A DNA stretch of 64,000 bases from Bacteroidota bacterium (GCA_023428755.1 JAEYWX010000012.1:124001-188000), one strand, 5' to 3'. Positions 25,345-33,769 are shown, counted from the stretch's first letter. Numbers and translations are program-made. Notes: a model not told the origin generated them from the letters alone.

Positions 25345-25880
25345 CAAATAAATATCTGTTTTCCAATTACCACAATCAACAAACAAACCTGATATATTTT
25401 TTATAACCCCGTGTCTTTAGACCGGGGTTTTTTGCATGAACGAACGTCGGCTTTAGCCAGGAATGCATCAGTTAAATAAGTGGGTTAAAACCCATTCGTC
25501 TTTTTGCCTCCGACCCCGGCTTTTAAGCCGGGGTCTTTACATCAACGAACGTCGGCTTTAACCAGGAATGCATCAGTTGAATATGCGGGTTAAAACCTAT
25601 TTGCCTTTTTTCATTTGTCCCCAGCTTAAAAGCCGGGGTTAGTATAAACTCAATCGTTGCGAAATAATTTGTGTGAATTTTCTGAACATCATCGTACCAT
25701 ATTTTTCGACGAATCATTGTTCAACGTTTTATATGTGACGAAGTAAAGAGGGTTTCTATAACCCCGTGTCTTTAGACCGGGGATATTTACAGGAAGGAGC
25801 CCGGCTTTAGCCATGACACAAAGGATAAATTGGTTCAGCCCATTCGTATTATTGGATCTACCACTACTTATCTTCGCAGC
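25345..25880. other. intergenic region filled with REP-like repeats
   Basis: No gene is supported in this 536-bp gap; the two short minus-strand frames run across the repeats. The span 25402-25782 is described as a repeat cluster. The gap ends at the ATG of the ABC ATPase. Confidence 0.6.
25402..25782. repeat. REP-like palindromic repeat cluster with terminal direct repeats
   Basis: An identical 26-bp sequence begins at both 25402 and 25757 (ATAACCCCGTGTCTTTAGAC then CGGGG, itself a hairpin). Between them are two tandem units of a 105-bp period, beginning ACGAACGTCGGCTTTA at 25440 and 25545. Each is followed by a CCCCGGCTTTTAAGCCGGGG-like hairpin. The first hairpin, followed by T residues, may also serve as the TraB/GumN terminator. 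The design resembles REP/REPIN elements mobilised by RAYT transposases. Confidence 0.75.
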
Positions 25881-27101
25881 ATGCAGCACATCGCTATCTT
25901 TTTATCCAACACATACAACAAGCAATTGCTCATTCAACAGGTGCTGGATAAAAAAGCCGTTGGCATGTTGGCGCAGTTCAACAGTAAAGAAGTACAACTC
26001 TTTTCGCCTTATACCTTGCAGCAATATTTATTGGAAGAAGATATTCATGGCTACTCGGGCATTGAAGCTGCACGAACGCAAACGCTTCGCTCCATGTCGA
26101 GTGGTGAACAGAAAAAAGTGTTGCTGCAACATGTACTCTCCTTACAGCCTGATGTGTTGTTGCTGGATAATGTATTTGATAATTTAGATATCGTTGCACA
26201 ACAAGCACTCAAAACAGAATTGCAGGCAGCAGCAAATAAAACCATTTTTCTCCAACTGTTTCATCGAAAGCGGGAACTGCTTCCATTCATTGAGCAAGTA
26301 GTTACCATCAATCAGCAACAGGAATTTGTTTCATTCGAAAACGATACAAGTGCCAATGATGAAATAAGCCAGCAGGCAATACCTGCTCCGTTGCATCACT
26401 ATGAAATCAACGGAAAGGAGCTCGTTCGCTTTGCAGATGTTAGTGTGAGTTACAATGGCCGGCAGGTGTTACAGCATATCAACTGGACCATCAACAAAGG
26501 TGAGTTCTGGCAATTAAAAGGCCCGAACGGGTCAGGTAAAACAACACTGCTCACCATGATCACCGGAGATAATGTAAAAGGTTACGGACAGGAACTGTAT
26601 ATTTTTAATCGGAAAAAAGGAAGCGGTGAAAGTGTGTGGGAGATTAAAAGTAAGATCGGTTACCTCACACCTGCCATGACCGATCTCTTCAACACACGCC
26701 ACACATTGGAGCAAATGATCGTATCTGGTTTTGTCGATCAAATTGGGTTGTATTCCATTCCAACGGATATGCAGCAACGTTCAGCATTTGAATGGTTGCA
26801 ATTGTTGCAACTGGAACACAAAGCAAGGTTGCCGTTTCATAAACTGAGTGCAGGTGAACAGCGGTTGGCATTGGTCGCACGAGCAATGGTAAAACATCCA
26901 CCTTTATTGATCTTAGATGAACCCTTGATGGGACTGGATGATGCAAATGCTGCAACGGTAATAGCGCTCATCAACAAACTCGCAGCAGAAAGTAATTCAG
27001 CGATTTTGTATGTATCGCATCAAACAGAAAAAGGATTGCAACCGCAAAAGGTTTTTGAATTATTCAAGACCGAAAGCGGATCCATTGGAAAGGAATATTA
27101 A
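25881..27101 (+). CDS. ABC ATPase with two nucleotide-binding domains, first one degenerate
   Basis: A 406-residue protein from the ATG at 25881, since the longer frame begins with TTG inside repeat DNA. The C-terminal domain is complete: Walker A GPNGSGKTTLLT, signature LSAGEQRLALVARAM and Walker B LLILDEPLMGLD. The N-terminal domain has a signature-like MSSGEQKKVLLQ and a Walker-B-like PDVLLLDNVFDNLD but no Walker A at all. The arrangement resembles ModF/PhrA-type soluble ABC proteins. No membrane partner is nearby, so a regulatory or unknown role is more likely than transport. Confidence 0.75.
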   Translation: MQHIAIFLSNTYNKQLLIQQVLDKKAVGMLAQFNSKEVQLFSPYTLQQYLLEEDIHGYSGIEAARTQTLRSMSSGEQKKVLLQHVLSLQPDVLLLDNVFDNLDIVAQQALKTELQAAANKTIFLQLFHRKRELLPFIEQVVTINQQQEFVSFENDTSANDEISQQAIPAPLHHYEINGKELVRFADVSVSYNGRQVLQHINWTINKGEFWQLKGPNGSGKTTLLTMITGDNVKGYGQELYIFNRKKGSGESVWEIKSKIGYLTPAMTDLFNTRHTLEQMIVSGFVDQIGLYSIPTDMQQRSAFEWLQLLQLEHKARLPFHKLSAGEQRLALVARAMVKHPPLLILDEPLMGLDDANAATVIALINKLAAESNSAILYVSHQTEKGLQPQKVFELFKTESGSIGKEY

Positions 27102-27259
27102 TCGGCAACAGGAAATTGGCAAGGAGTACAATGGACAATAGGCAAGTAAAACAATGAGCTGGAAAAGCCAAACGACAACCATGCATTTTCAATCAGCAAA
27201 ACAAACTGTAACTTTTTGCCTATTTCCAATTGCTCATTGATAATTGTCTATTCTTTCAA

Positions 27260-27991
27260 TCAAAACCTCGTCTCCAGATAATGCGGCAGCAATGCACGCC
27301 AAGTATTCCAGTCGTGCGGCCATTCCTGTCCCCAGATGTCTAATTCGTAGTTGATGCCTTTGTCGTACAAAATTTTTGCAAAACGTCCGCTGCTCGATGG
27401 ATCTTCGTACGCACCGCTGCCACTGAAAATATGAATATGATTGCTGTGCCGTATTTGTTCCAGTATGGCATGATCAGTTAAGTTCGGCATATAATGCATG
27501 GGGCTGTTGTAATACACCTGCTCATCGTAATAGCCTTTTGTGTATTCAGTCAAGTCATACACGCCACTCATTGCAATTACACCATTGATGAGGTCGGGGC
27601 GTTTCAAAAACAAATTCATACTGTGCAGGGCACCAAAGGAAGCACCACAGGTAATGATGGGTGTATCAAATGATGTATTGGTTTTGATGAACGGCACTAC
27701 TTCATTAAAAATATATTCGTTGAACTGGTTTTGACGGATGGCTTTGTGTGCACCTTCCATTTCGTTGTTCATCCAGCTTTCAGTATTGATGCTGTTAACG
27801 GAATACACTTTTACCTTACCCGCTTCGATCCACGGTTTCAATGTATCCATTAATTGAAAACGTTCATACTCCAGGTAATCGGCAGCAGCCGTTGGAACCA
27901 GTAAAAGTGCAAAACCAAAATGACCGTAAATAGCGATGGGCATTTCTTTATTGAGTGCAGGGCTATGCCAGCCGAATAATTCTCTATGCAT
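27260..27991 (-). CDS. esterase family (alpha/beta hydrolase) protein
   Basis: A 243-residue protein from the ATG at 27989-27991 (MHRELFGWHSPALNKEMP); the longer frame needs a TTG. The nucleophile elbow is GASFGALHS with Ser in GxSxG. The late DIWGQEWPHDWNTWRALLPHYL supplies the His. This layout is that of esterase-D-like or feruloyl-type esterases (YHFG-like substrate side IAIYGHFGFALLLVPTAA). It probably hydrolyses a small ester in the cytosol. The gene sits downstream of ferritin, with a strong hairpin between them. Confidence 0.75.
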   Translation of the reverse strand: MHRELFGWHSPALNKEMPIAIYGHFGFALLLVPTAAADYLEYERFQLMDTLKPWIEAGKVKVYSVNSINTESWMNNEMEGAHKAIRQNQFNEYIFNEVVPFIKTNTSFDTPIITCGASFGALHSMNLFLKRPDLINGVIAMSGVYDLTEYTKGYYDEQVYYNSPMHYMPNLTDHAILEQIRHSNHIHIFSGSGAYEDPSSSGRFAKILYDKGINYELDIWGQEWPHDWNTWRALLPHYLETRF

Positions 27992-28033
27992 GTGTGTTGA
28001 TTTTGATGAAAGCGGATGCTGCTGCAGCAATAT

Positions 28034-28075
28034 ACTTCCTTTCTGTTTGCGTAGTGCTGCAAACAGAAAGGAAGT
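28034..28075. terminator. 17-bp perfect inverted repeat between ferritin and esterase genes
   Basis: ACTTCCTTTCTGTTTGC at 28034-28050 pairs with its exact complement at 28059-28075 across an 8-nt loop. It begins 15 bp after the ferritin stop (minus strand). The T-run after the stem is weak, so it may be a processing or stability hairpin as much as a terminator. Confidence 0.65.
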
Positions 28076-28089
28076 GAAAGATCGTTCTG

Positions 28090-28611
28090 TTATTCTGCGC
28101 CGGGCTTACCGCCTGTTGCGGCACCGCCCATGCTGGAAACATCACGGTCAAACATATACAAACCGCTCTTATCGCCGCCGATGAGTTTCAGTTTGTCGAG
28201 GATATGCCTTGCCAGCGATTCTTCTTCGATCTGCTCACTTACATACCATTGCAGAAAATTGTGTGTGGTGTAATCTTTTTCTTTGAGGCAACTGTCAACC
28301 AGCCGGTTGATCTCTGTGCTCACCAATATTTCATGGTCCAGCACCTGTTGAAATAATTCTTTTACGCCTTTGTATTTGGCTGCCGGTGCTTTCAGTTGCG
28401 GAATCACGCCGTGTCCGCCACGTTCGTTAATGAACTTTACCAGCTTCAGCATGTGCATGCGTTCTTCATCACTGTGTTTGTATAAAAAAGCAGCTACGCC
28501 ACTTAATCCTTCCACTTCGGCCCAGCTGGCCATGGCTAAATAGATCTGCGATGACTCTGCTTCGAGCAATACCTGCTCGTTCAGCGCCTTTTCAATTTTT
28601 GGGGATAGCAT
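28090..28611 (-). CDS. ftnA: ferritin
   Basis: A 173-residue non-haem ferritin of usual length. The four-helix core begins MLSPKIEKALNEQVLLEAESSQIYLAMASW, with ferroxidase residues in the first helix (Glu, Tyr) and in the HSDEERMHM segment. A QWYVSEQIEEESLARHIL helix supplies the later Glu residues. The C-terminal tail has a Gly-rich end (GGAATGGKPGAE). It oxidises ferrous iron and stores it in a 24-mer shell in the cytosol. A long perfect hairpin follows the gene. Confidence 0.9.
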   Translation of the reverse strand: MLSPKIEKALNEQVLLEAESSQIYLAMASWAEVEGLSGVAAFLYKHSDEERMHMLKLVKFINERGGHGVIPQLKAPAAKYKGVKELFQQVLDHEILVSTEINRLVDSCLKEKDYTTHNFLQWYVSEQIEEESLARHILDKLKLIGGDKSGLYMFDRDVSSMGGAATGGKPGAE

Positions 28612-28750
28612 AATTGTATCGTTTTATGCTTCTAATTTACGATTACTGGAACTTTTACCGCCTGATATGGGCAGAAATATTCGAATTACGTAAAACCTCA
28701 ACCAAAACCCATCGTTTGTTGTTATTTTTGCAGCTTAAAGTTTCAAGAAT

Positions 28751-29347
28751 ATGATACAAACAGGTAACCCCGTTATCAGCATCTATACCGAAATGACCCC
28801 GAACCCGGAAACCATGAAGTTTGTGGCCAACAAACTTTTATACCCGGGCAAGAGCATTGATTTCCCCGAAGTGTCAACAGCGGAAGCATCGCCCCTGGCG
28901 CAGGAACTGTTTGGTTTCCCGTTTGTGAAGGCCGTGTTCATTGCCAGCAACTTTGTAACGCTTACCCGTTCTACCCCCGATACCGAGTGGCAGGAACTGA
29001 TCCCCACCGTGCGCCAGTTTCTGAAAGATTACCTGGAAGAAGGCAAACCCGTGATCGATGAATCGAAGATCGTGGAGCCGGTAAAAGAAGAAGTGGTGTT
29101 GAGTGGCGACGAGAGCGATGTGGTAAAACGCATCCAGGAAATTCTGGAGAACTATGTGAAGCCGGCCGTTGAAATGGACGGTGGTGCCATCCAGTTCAAA
29201 AGCTTTAAAGATGGAAAAGTGAACCTTGCCCTGCAGGGAAGCTGCAGCGGATGCCCTTCTTCCATGATCACATTGAAAGCCGGTATTGAAGGTATGATGA
29301 AGCGTATGATCCCTGAAGTGGAAGAAGTAGTGGCAGAGGCAGAATAA
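28751..29347 (+). CDS. Nfu-type iron-sulfur cluster carrier
   Basis: A 198-residue protein with an Nfu N-terminal domain (residues about 8-90: ISIYTEMTPNPETMKFVANK) and a NifU-like C-terminal domain with the cluster-binding pair in LQGSCSGCPSSMITLKAG. It accepts and delivers 4Fe-4S clusters to target enzymes. A TATTTTTG at 28723-28730 resembles the -7 element of Bacteroidota promoters (TAnnTTTG) and lies 20 bp before the ATG. A terminator follows at 29385. It is probably monocistronic and divergent from ferritin. Confidence 0.9.
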   Translation: MIQTGNPVISIYTEMTPNPETMKFVANKLLYPGKSIDFPEVSTAEASPLAQELFGFPFVKAVFIASNFVTLTRSTPDTEWQELIPTVRQFLKDYLEEGKPVIDESKIVEPVKEEVVLSGDESDVVKRIQEILENYVKPAVEMDGGAIQFKSFKDGKVNLALQGSCSGCPSSMITLKAGIEGMMKRMIPEVEEVVAEAE

Positions 29348-29384
29348 GACCGTTGCTGATTTGATTCAATGATTTAACTGATAG

Positions 29385-29415
29385 AAGCGTTGCATGAAAG
29401 TGCAGCGCTTTTTTT
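29385..29415 (+). terminator. terminator of the Nfu gene
   Basis: Arms AAGCGTTGCA (29385-29394) and TGCAGCGCTT (29401-29410) pair with one mismatch, followed by a T-run. It lies about 40 bp after the stop codon. Confidence 0.75.
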
Positions 29416-29459
29416 ATAAACAACTTCTCAAAATTGAACAAATGTAGCAACGTTTGAAA

Positions 29460-29487
29460 CTGTCAGACCCTTGCAGGGTACTGACAG
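29460..29487. repeat. 28-bp REP-like palindrome
   Basis: CTGTCAGACCCT (29460-29471) pairs with AGGGTACTGACAG (29475-29487) with one bulged base. Palindromes of this CTGTCAGACCCT type occur widely between Bacteroidota genes. No T-run follows, so a terminator role is less likely. Confidence 0.55.
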
Positions 29488-29606
29488 CTGAACCCTTCCA
29501 ATTATCGGAGGCTGAAGTCAGAACGTCGGTAAGACGTCAGATATCTTTTGATTATTTGTACAATCAAGTCAAAGTGAATCTCTTTCACGTTTCAAATACA
29601 CAAAAA

Positions 29607-29628
29607 AACCCGGAAAGAAATCCGGGTT
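29607..29628 (-). terminator. terminator of the SnoaL/NTF2-like lipoprotein gene
   Basis: AACCCGGA (29607-29614) and TCCGGGTT (29621-29628) form an 8-bp stem. On the minus strand it is followed by a T-run, formed by the A residues at 29602-29608. It lies about 120 bp beyond the stop codon. Confidence 0.7.
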
Positions 29629-29745
29629 GTAACACATCAAATGAATAGAACCATTTTACCACTCTATAGATTTATGCTGTAGTCGTTGCGTTCAAATTCT
29701 TGCTCGTATAAAAAGGAATAGCATAACAATCTTTAACCAATTATT

Positions 29746-30405
29746 TTAATTTGGTTGAAACGGAAGTGACGATTTGTGTACGATAATTCTGAGTTTACCA
29801 TCTTTTCCTTTTTTGAAGACCCAGGTTTTATCTACCATCACTTCTTTACCATCTTTCCCTGTTACCCATACATTGCCCATGGTGATTGCTACCGAACCAT
29901 AAATTTGAATGCCTTCATTTTTTTCGCCGGCATTATCGTAGCGGGCTTTCACCCAAGGTGCCAATGCAAAACCTTTGTCGTTCGGATAGTCGGGGTCTCC
30001 GCCAACAAAATATGCTAAGGCTCCTTTCTTGTCGTTTCGGAATGTTTGATCGCCAAAAGCCAGTGTTGGCTTAAAGAACACTTTGCCAGAATCATAGTTA
30101 TAAGCTTCAGAAAGCACTTGCTCTGCAAACGCTTTATAATCGCTTCCTTCTTCTTTTCGTTTTCCGATTTCCACCAACGCATCGCACCAGGCCTGCTGAG
30201 CTGCATTTACTTCGTCGTATGTAATAATTGTTTGCGCACCTTCTTCAACATACACCAAACCCAATTCATCAATTACTTTTTTAACGTCATCGCTTGTTTG
30301 TGAAACAATTTTGTCTGTTTGCTCTTTTGCCTGTTGCACCTGGTTACAGGACAGCAAACTGCTTACAGAAATAAGGACCCCGAGAATTGATTTCGTTCTT
30401 TTCAT
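29746..30405 (-). CDS. SnoaL/NTF2-like lipoprotein, function unknown
   Basis: A 219-residue protein with a lipoprotein signal (hydrophobic 6-19, lipobox SLLSC with Cys20). Residues about 65-205 look like an NTF2-like fold: AQQAWCDALVEIG, a conserved WVKARYDN segment, and VAITMGNVWVTGKDGKEVMVDKTWVFKKG forming the last strands. Similar proteins have been labelled phosphoribosyl-AMP cyclohydrolase in databases, but I see no such active site and would not use that name. It is likely a periplasmic or outer-membrane binding protein or isomerase-like enzyme. Confidence 0.55.
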   Translation of the reverse strand: MKRTKSILGVLISVSSLLSCNQVQQAKEQTDKIVSQTSDDVKKVIDELGLVYVEEGAQTIITYDEVNAAQQAWCDALVEIGKRKEEGSDYKAFAEQVLSEAYNYDSGKVFFKPTLAFGDQTFRNDKKGALAYFVGGDPDYPNDKGFALAPWVKARYDNAGEKNEGIQIYGSVAITMGNVWVTGKDGKEVMVDKTWVFKKGKDGKLRIIVHKSSLPFQPN

Positions 30406-30537
30406 GTGAATTTTTTTTGCATATTCATTGAGCTGCTGAAACAGGAATATGCAGTGAGGAAATGGTTGAATAAAGAAGCGGAAAACTGTTTTATTGTATA
30501 AAAGGTTGCCGCTTCTTTATTATTACACAGCACCGTA

Positions 30538-30822
30538 TCAACCGGCATCTGCAACTGTAATAGAAACCACCGAACGGATCTCCAGTTTTTTACCGGAGTC
30601 GCCCACTTCACGAAACAATTGCTGCAACTGTTCCATGCTGCTGGTTAAAGCTGCAATGCGGTTGGTATGTGTAGGATCATCTTTTCCAAACCGTTCATTG
30701 GCACTGAAATTTTTGATCTCATGAAAATTTGTTTTTCGTGAAAACAGATCAATTAACAGCTCACGTGCATCTTCCGGTGAAAACTGACCGTTGATCAGAT
30801 CTGCATGTAGTTCTTTTTGCAT
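30538..30822 (-). CDS. small protein of unknown family, paralogue of 31020-31304
   Basis: A 94-residue soluble protein. It shares a layout with the gene two positions upstream: MQ-xEL start, an LINGQFSPEDARELLIDLF segment, FHE about residue 34, a helical middle, and an end with RSVVSITV. These match MQLELIKGTFSDKDALDILS, KFHE and NTIIHLE in the paralogue. I do not recognise the family. It is the last gene of the isocitrate dehydrogenase operon. A small regulator or scaffold is possible. Confidence 0.6.
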   Translation of the reverse strand: MQKELHADLINGQFSPEDARELLIDLFSRKTNFHEIKNFSANERFGKDDPTHTNRIAALTSSMEQLQQLFREVGDSGKKLEIRSVVSITVADAG

Positions 30823-30838
30823 AAATGGTTTTTAATGA

Positions 30839-31048
30839 TTACTGGTTAAGAATATTTTTTTCGGGTTTGCTTTTCTGCACTACCACCTGGCTTTCTTCAT
30901 ATGATAAGATGCCAATGGTTAACAGTAGAAAAACTACTGCCAGCGCCATCAATAAAAGGCTTTGCGTTTGGTGGCCGGCAAAAATGGAACAGAGAAATAA
31001 TGCCAATCCTGTAAGTAAACTAAGAAGCGAAAGCAGCAGCTGTTTCAT
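30839..31048 (-). CDS. small two-helix membrane protein (69 aa)
   Basis: A 69-residue protein from the ATG at 31046-31048, MKQLLLSLLSLLTGLALFLC. It has two hydrophobic helices (about 4-24 and 31-50) and a charged C-terminus ending KPEKNILNQ. Its 5' end overlaps the preceding small gene by 29 bp, so translation is likely coupled. It is enclosed by two paralogous 94-residue genes. No family is recognised. Confidence 0.55.
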   Translation of the reverse strand: MKQLLLSLLSLLTGLALFLCSIFAGHQTQSLLLMALAVVFLLLTIGILSYEESQVVVQKSKPEKNILNQ

Positions 31049-31304
31049 GCTTGTGTTTTTTTGTTTCGAGGTGAATAATTGTATTGATTTGCAACGGCTC
31101 GTTTTGTTGTGACAGCACATTACGGATTTCAGCAAGTTGGTGTTGCAGCTGCTTTAGTCTGCTTTCACGGTACTTGATATCTTCTTCACTGCTGAGCTGT
31201 GCAATTTTGCTTTCATGGAATTTGATCTTTACCTGGATCATTTGGGAAAGGATGTCCAGCGCATCCTTGTCGGAAAATGTTCCTTTGATTAATTCTAGTT
31301 GCAT
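31020..31304 (-). CDS. small protein of unknown family, paralogue of 30538-30822
   Basis: A 94-residue soluble, mostly helical protein starting MQLELIKGTFSDKDALDILS and containing KFHESKIAQLSSEEDIKYRE. It ends with a hydrophilic tail (ETKKHKHETAAAFAS). The similarity with the 30538-30822 gene is spread along the whole length. It begins 12 bp after the isocitrate dehydrogenase stop, so the two are almost surely cotranscribed. Function unknown. Confidence 0.6.
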   Translation of the reverse strand: MQLELIKGTFSDKDALDILSQMIQVKIKFHESKIAQLSSEEDIKYRESRLKQLQHQLAEIRNVLSQQNEPLQINTIIHLETKKHKHETAAAFAS

Positions 31305-31316
31305 GGTTGTAGTTTT

Positions 31317-32753
31317 TTATTGTCCCTGGCCGAGTGAGAAAGCAGCTGTACCATCGAAGCTGTATAGGTTTTCTGTTTTAATGGTATCGATCTGTTTTTC
31401 GGCTGCTTTGCGTAGTAACTCAATGATGTCTTCTTTATCCATTGGTTTTCCGTTGGCAGGTTTAAAGCGGCAGCGCCAGTGATCGGTACAAAATGTTTCT
31501 TCAAATCCATCGGGCCATACTTTAATACCACGGTTGGTGATCATGGAGAGTTGTACTTCGCTTGATTGCAATGGTTGCAGCAAGTTCGCCAGTTCGTTGG
31601 CTGATGTACCGCCCCAGTGTACAAACAGATCCACACCTTCCAGTTTTTTAGAAGCAGGTTGTTTGCGTTGGTACTTGGGCAATTGCAGTGGTGTGGCCGA
31701 AGCATAACTTACCGACTGCAGTTGCTGCGGCTTTTTACCGAGGTTGGAGATCACAGCTTCAGCAAAAGCACGGGTGCCTACTTTTTGTTTGCTGATGCCT
31801 TCTCTGTAAATATCATACGTGTGGATACCGTCTTCGATGGTACGCAACCATGCGTTTTGAATGTTGGCTGCCACATCTGTTTGACCAAGATGGCTCAGCA
31901 TCATAATTGCTCCCTGCAATAAACCCGATGGGTTGGCTTTATCCTGTCCTGCTACTCTAGGAGCCGAACCATGAATGGCTTCGAACATGGCGCAGGCTTC
32001 GCCAATATTGGCTGAACCGGCCAAACCAACTGAACCGGTGATTTGTGCTGCTACATCCGATAACACATCACCATATAAATTCGGCATCACAATTACATCA
32101 AACAACTCAGGTGTATCGGCCATTTTTGCGGCACCAATATCAATGATCCAGTGTTCGTTTTCGATCTCCGGATATTCCTTTGCTATTTCGTCAAACACTT
32201 TGTGAAACAAGCCATCGGTTTGTTTCATAATGTTGTCTTTGGTGAAGCAGGTTACTTTTTTCCGCTTTTGCTGGCGTGCATATTCAAATGCATAGCGAAT
32301 GATTTTTTCACAACCCGGCCGGCTGATGAGTTTTAAGCATTGCACCACTTCATCGGTTTGCTGGTGTTCAATGCCTGCATACAGATCTTCTTCGTTTTCA
32401 CGGATGATAACGATGTCCATAACCGGATGTTTGGTTTGTACAAACGGGTGCAGGCTGCGGCAAGGCCGCACATTGGAATACAAACCGAGAAACTTACGGG
32501 TGGTAACGTTTAAACTTTTATACCCTCCTCCCTGTGGAGTGGTAATAGGTGCTTTCAGGAAAATTTTGTTGCGGCGTATTACATCCCATGCTTCGGGAGC
32601 AATACCTGATGTGTTACCGGCGAGATATACTTTTTCGCCTACTTCGATTTCATCAATTTCCAACGCTGCGCCGGCAGCTTCTAAAATAGTGAGGGTGGCA
32701 TCCATTATTTCCGGGCCGATCCCGTCGCCTTTTGCTACTGTAATACGTGTCAT
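31317..32753 (-). CDS. icd: isocitrate/isopropylmalate dehydrogenase family enzyme, long form
   Basis: A 478-residue protein from the ATG at 32751-32753 (MTRITVAKGDGIGPEIM). The core (residues 1-330) has the substrate and metal residues in REN(E)EDLYAGIEH, DNIMKQTDG, and a late GDVLSDVAAQITGSVGLAGSANIG plus EAIHGSAPRVAGQDKANP motif. About 130 extra residues follow, like the C-terminal domain of NADP-dependent isocitrate dehydrogenases of the Thermus type. It oxidises isocitrate to 2-oxoglutarate in the TCA cycle. It heads an operon with three small unknown genes and is divergent from a LysR regulator. Confidence 0.85.
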   Translation of the reverse strand: MTRITVAKGDGIGPEIMDATLTILEAAGAALEIDEIEVGEKVYLAGNTSGIAPEAWDVIRRNKIFLKAPITTPQGGGYKSLNVTTRKFLGLYSNVRPCRSLHPFVQTKHPVMDIVIIRENEEDLYAGIEHQQTDEVVQCLKLISRPGCEKIIRYAFEYARQQKRKKVTCFTKDNIMKQTDGLFHKVFDEIAKEYPEIENEHWIIDIGAAKMADTPELFDVIVMPNLYGDVLSDVAAQITGSVGLAGSANIGEACAMFEAIHGSAPRVAGQDKANPSGLLQGAIMMLSHLGQTDVAANIQNAWLRTIEDGIHTYDIYREGISKQKVGTRAFAEAVISNLGKKPQQLQSVSYASATPLQLPKYQRKQPASKKLEGVDLFVHWGGTSANELANLLQPLQSSEVQLSMITNRGIKVWPDGFEETFCTDHWRCRFKPANGKPMDKEDIIELLRKAAEKQIDTIKTENLYSFDGTAAFSLGQGQ

Positions 32754-32845
32754 AGTATGAAGGTTGATTTTGATGGACACAAAATTGCAGCGCTTTAGTC
32801 ATAAGTTTTTATTTATATTTACTATGGTAAACATAAAAACTATTT

Positions 32846-33769
32846 ATGCATTATACATTGAACCAGTTACAGGTATTTTTAAAAGTGGTGCAAACAGGCA
32901 GTATTACAAAGGCAGCCGAAGAACTTCATTTAACACAACCGGCCGTGTCGATCCAGTTACGCAACTTTCAGGATCAGTTTGATATTCCCTTAACGGAAGT
33001 AGTTAGCCGTAAGCTGTATGTAACTGATTTTGGAAAAGAAATTGCTGCTGCTGCTGAACAGATTTTGCAACAGGTGCAAGCCATCAACCACAAAACATTG
33101 GCGTTTAAAGGCCAGTTAAGCGGACGTTTAAAAATATCAGTGGTGTCAACCGGCAAATATGTGTTGCCTTATTTTTTATCTGCCTTTGTTAAAGCAAACC
33201 CGGGCATTGATCTGCTGATGGATGTTACCAACAAGTTGAAAGTGGTGGAAAGCCTGGAGAACAATGAAGTGGATTTTGCATTGGTATCAATTCTTCCCGA
33301 ACAGATAAACGTGGAAAAAGTAGATCTTATCCGTAATAAACTGTTTCTTGTTGGAAATACGGAACAGCAGTTTAAAAAGAAAGAATACACAAAAGAATTG
33401 TTGAAAGAACTGCCGCTTATTTTCCGGGAGAAAGGATCAGGTACCCGACAAACAATGGAGCGCTTTCTTAGTCGGCATAATATTTCCATACAAAAGAAAA
33501 TGGAACTTACTTCAAACGAGGCGGTGAAGCAAGCCATCCTTGCCGGTTTGGGTTATTCCATTATGCCACTCATCGGTATTCGAAACGAACTGCAAAACGG
33601 TGAACTGCAAATTATTCCTGTAAAAGGATTGCCCGTAAACACTACCTGGAGCCTCACCTGGTTAAAAGGAAAACAACATGCACCGGTTGCTGCGGCTTTT
33701 CTTCAGTATATCAAAAAAGAGAAAGCAACGATTGCTGCTACTACATTTCATTGGTACGAGCAGTATTAA
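32846..33769 (+). CDS. LysR-family transcriptional regulator
   Basis: A 307-residue protein. The N-terminal winged helix-turn-helix is typical: FLKVVQTGSITKAAEELHLTQPAVSIQLRNFQ at about 11-42. Residues 90-295 form the two-lobed effector domain. It is transcribed divergently from icd with a 92-bp gap, and LysR regulators often act on the divergent gene. Regulation of icd is therefore a reasonable inference. The effector is unknown. A CbbR-like subgroup is suggested by overall layout only. Confidence 0.9.
   Translation: MHYTLNQLQVFLKVVQTGSITKAAEELHLTQPAVSIQLRNFQDQFDIPLTEVVSRKLYVTDFGKEIAAAAEQILQQVQAINHKTLAFKGQLSGRLKISVVSTGKYVLPYFLSAFVKANPGIDLLMDVTNKLKVVESLENNEVDFALVSILPEQINVEKVDLIRNKLFLVGNTEQQFKKKEYTKELLKELPLIFREKGSGTRQTMERFLSRHNISIQKKMELTSNEAVKQAILAGLGYSIMPLIGIRNELQNGELQIIPVKGLPVNTTWSLTWLKGKQHAPVAAAFLQYIKKEKATIAATTFHWYEQY

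Larger units (their letters stand above)
29348..29745. other. intergenic region between convergent Nfu and lipoprotein genes
   Basis: No gene is seen. It holds the Nfu terminator, a REP-like palindrome at 29460-29487 and a minus-strand terminator at 29607-29628. The word ACGTCGGTAAGACGT near 29522 is a second small palindrome. Confidence 0.55.

Noticed and set aside
25523..25889. two short minus-strand open frames in the gap before the ABC ATPase
   Set aside because: They run across REP-like repeats and have no protein-like signature.
32299..32760. 153-residue open frame antisense to icd
   Set aside because: It mirrors the conserved N-terminal part of isocitrate dehydrogenase; no features of its own.
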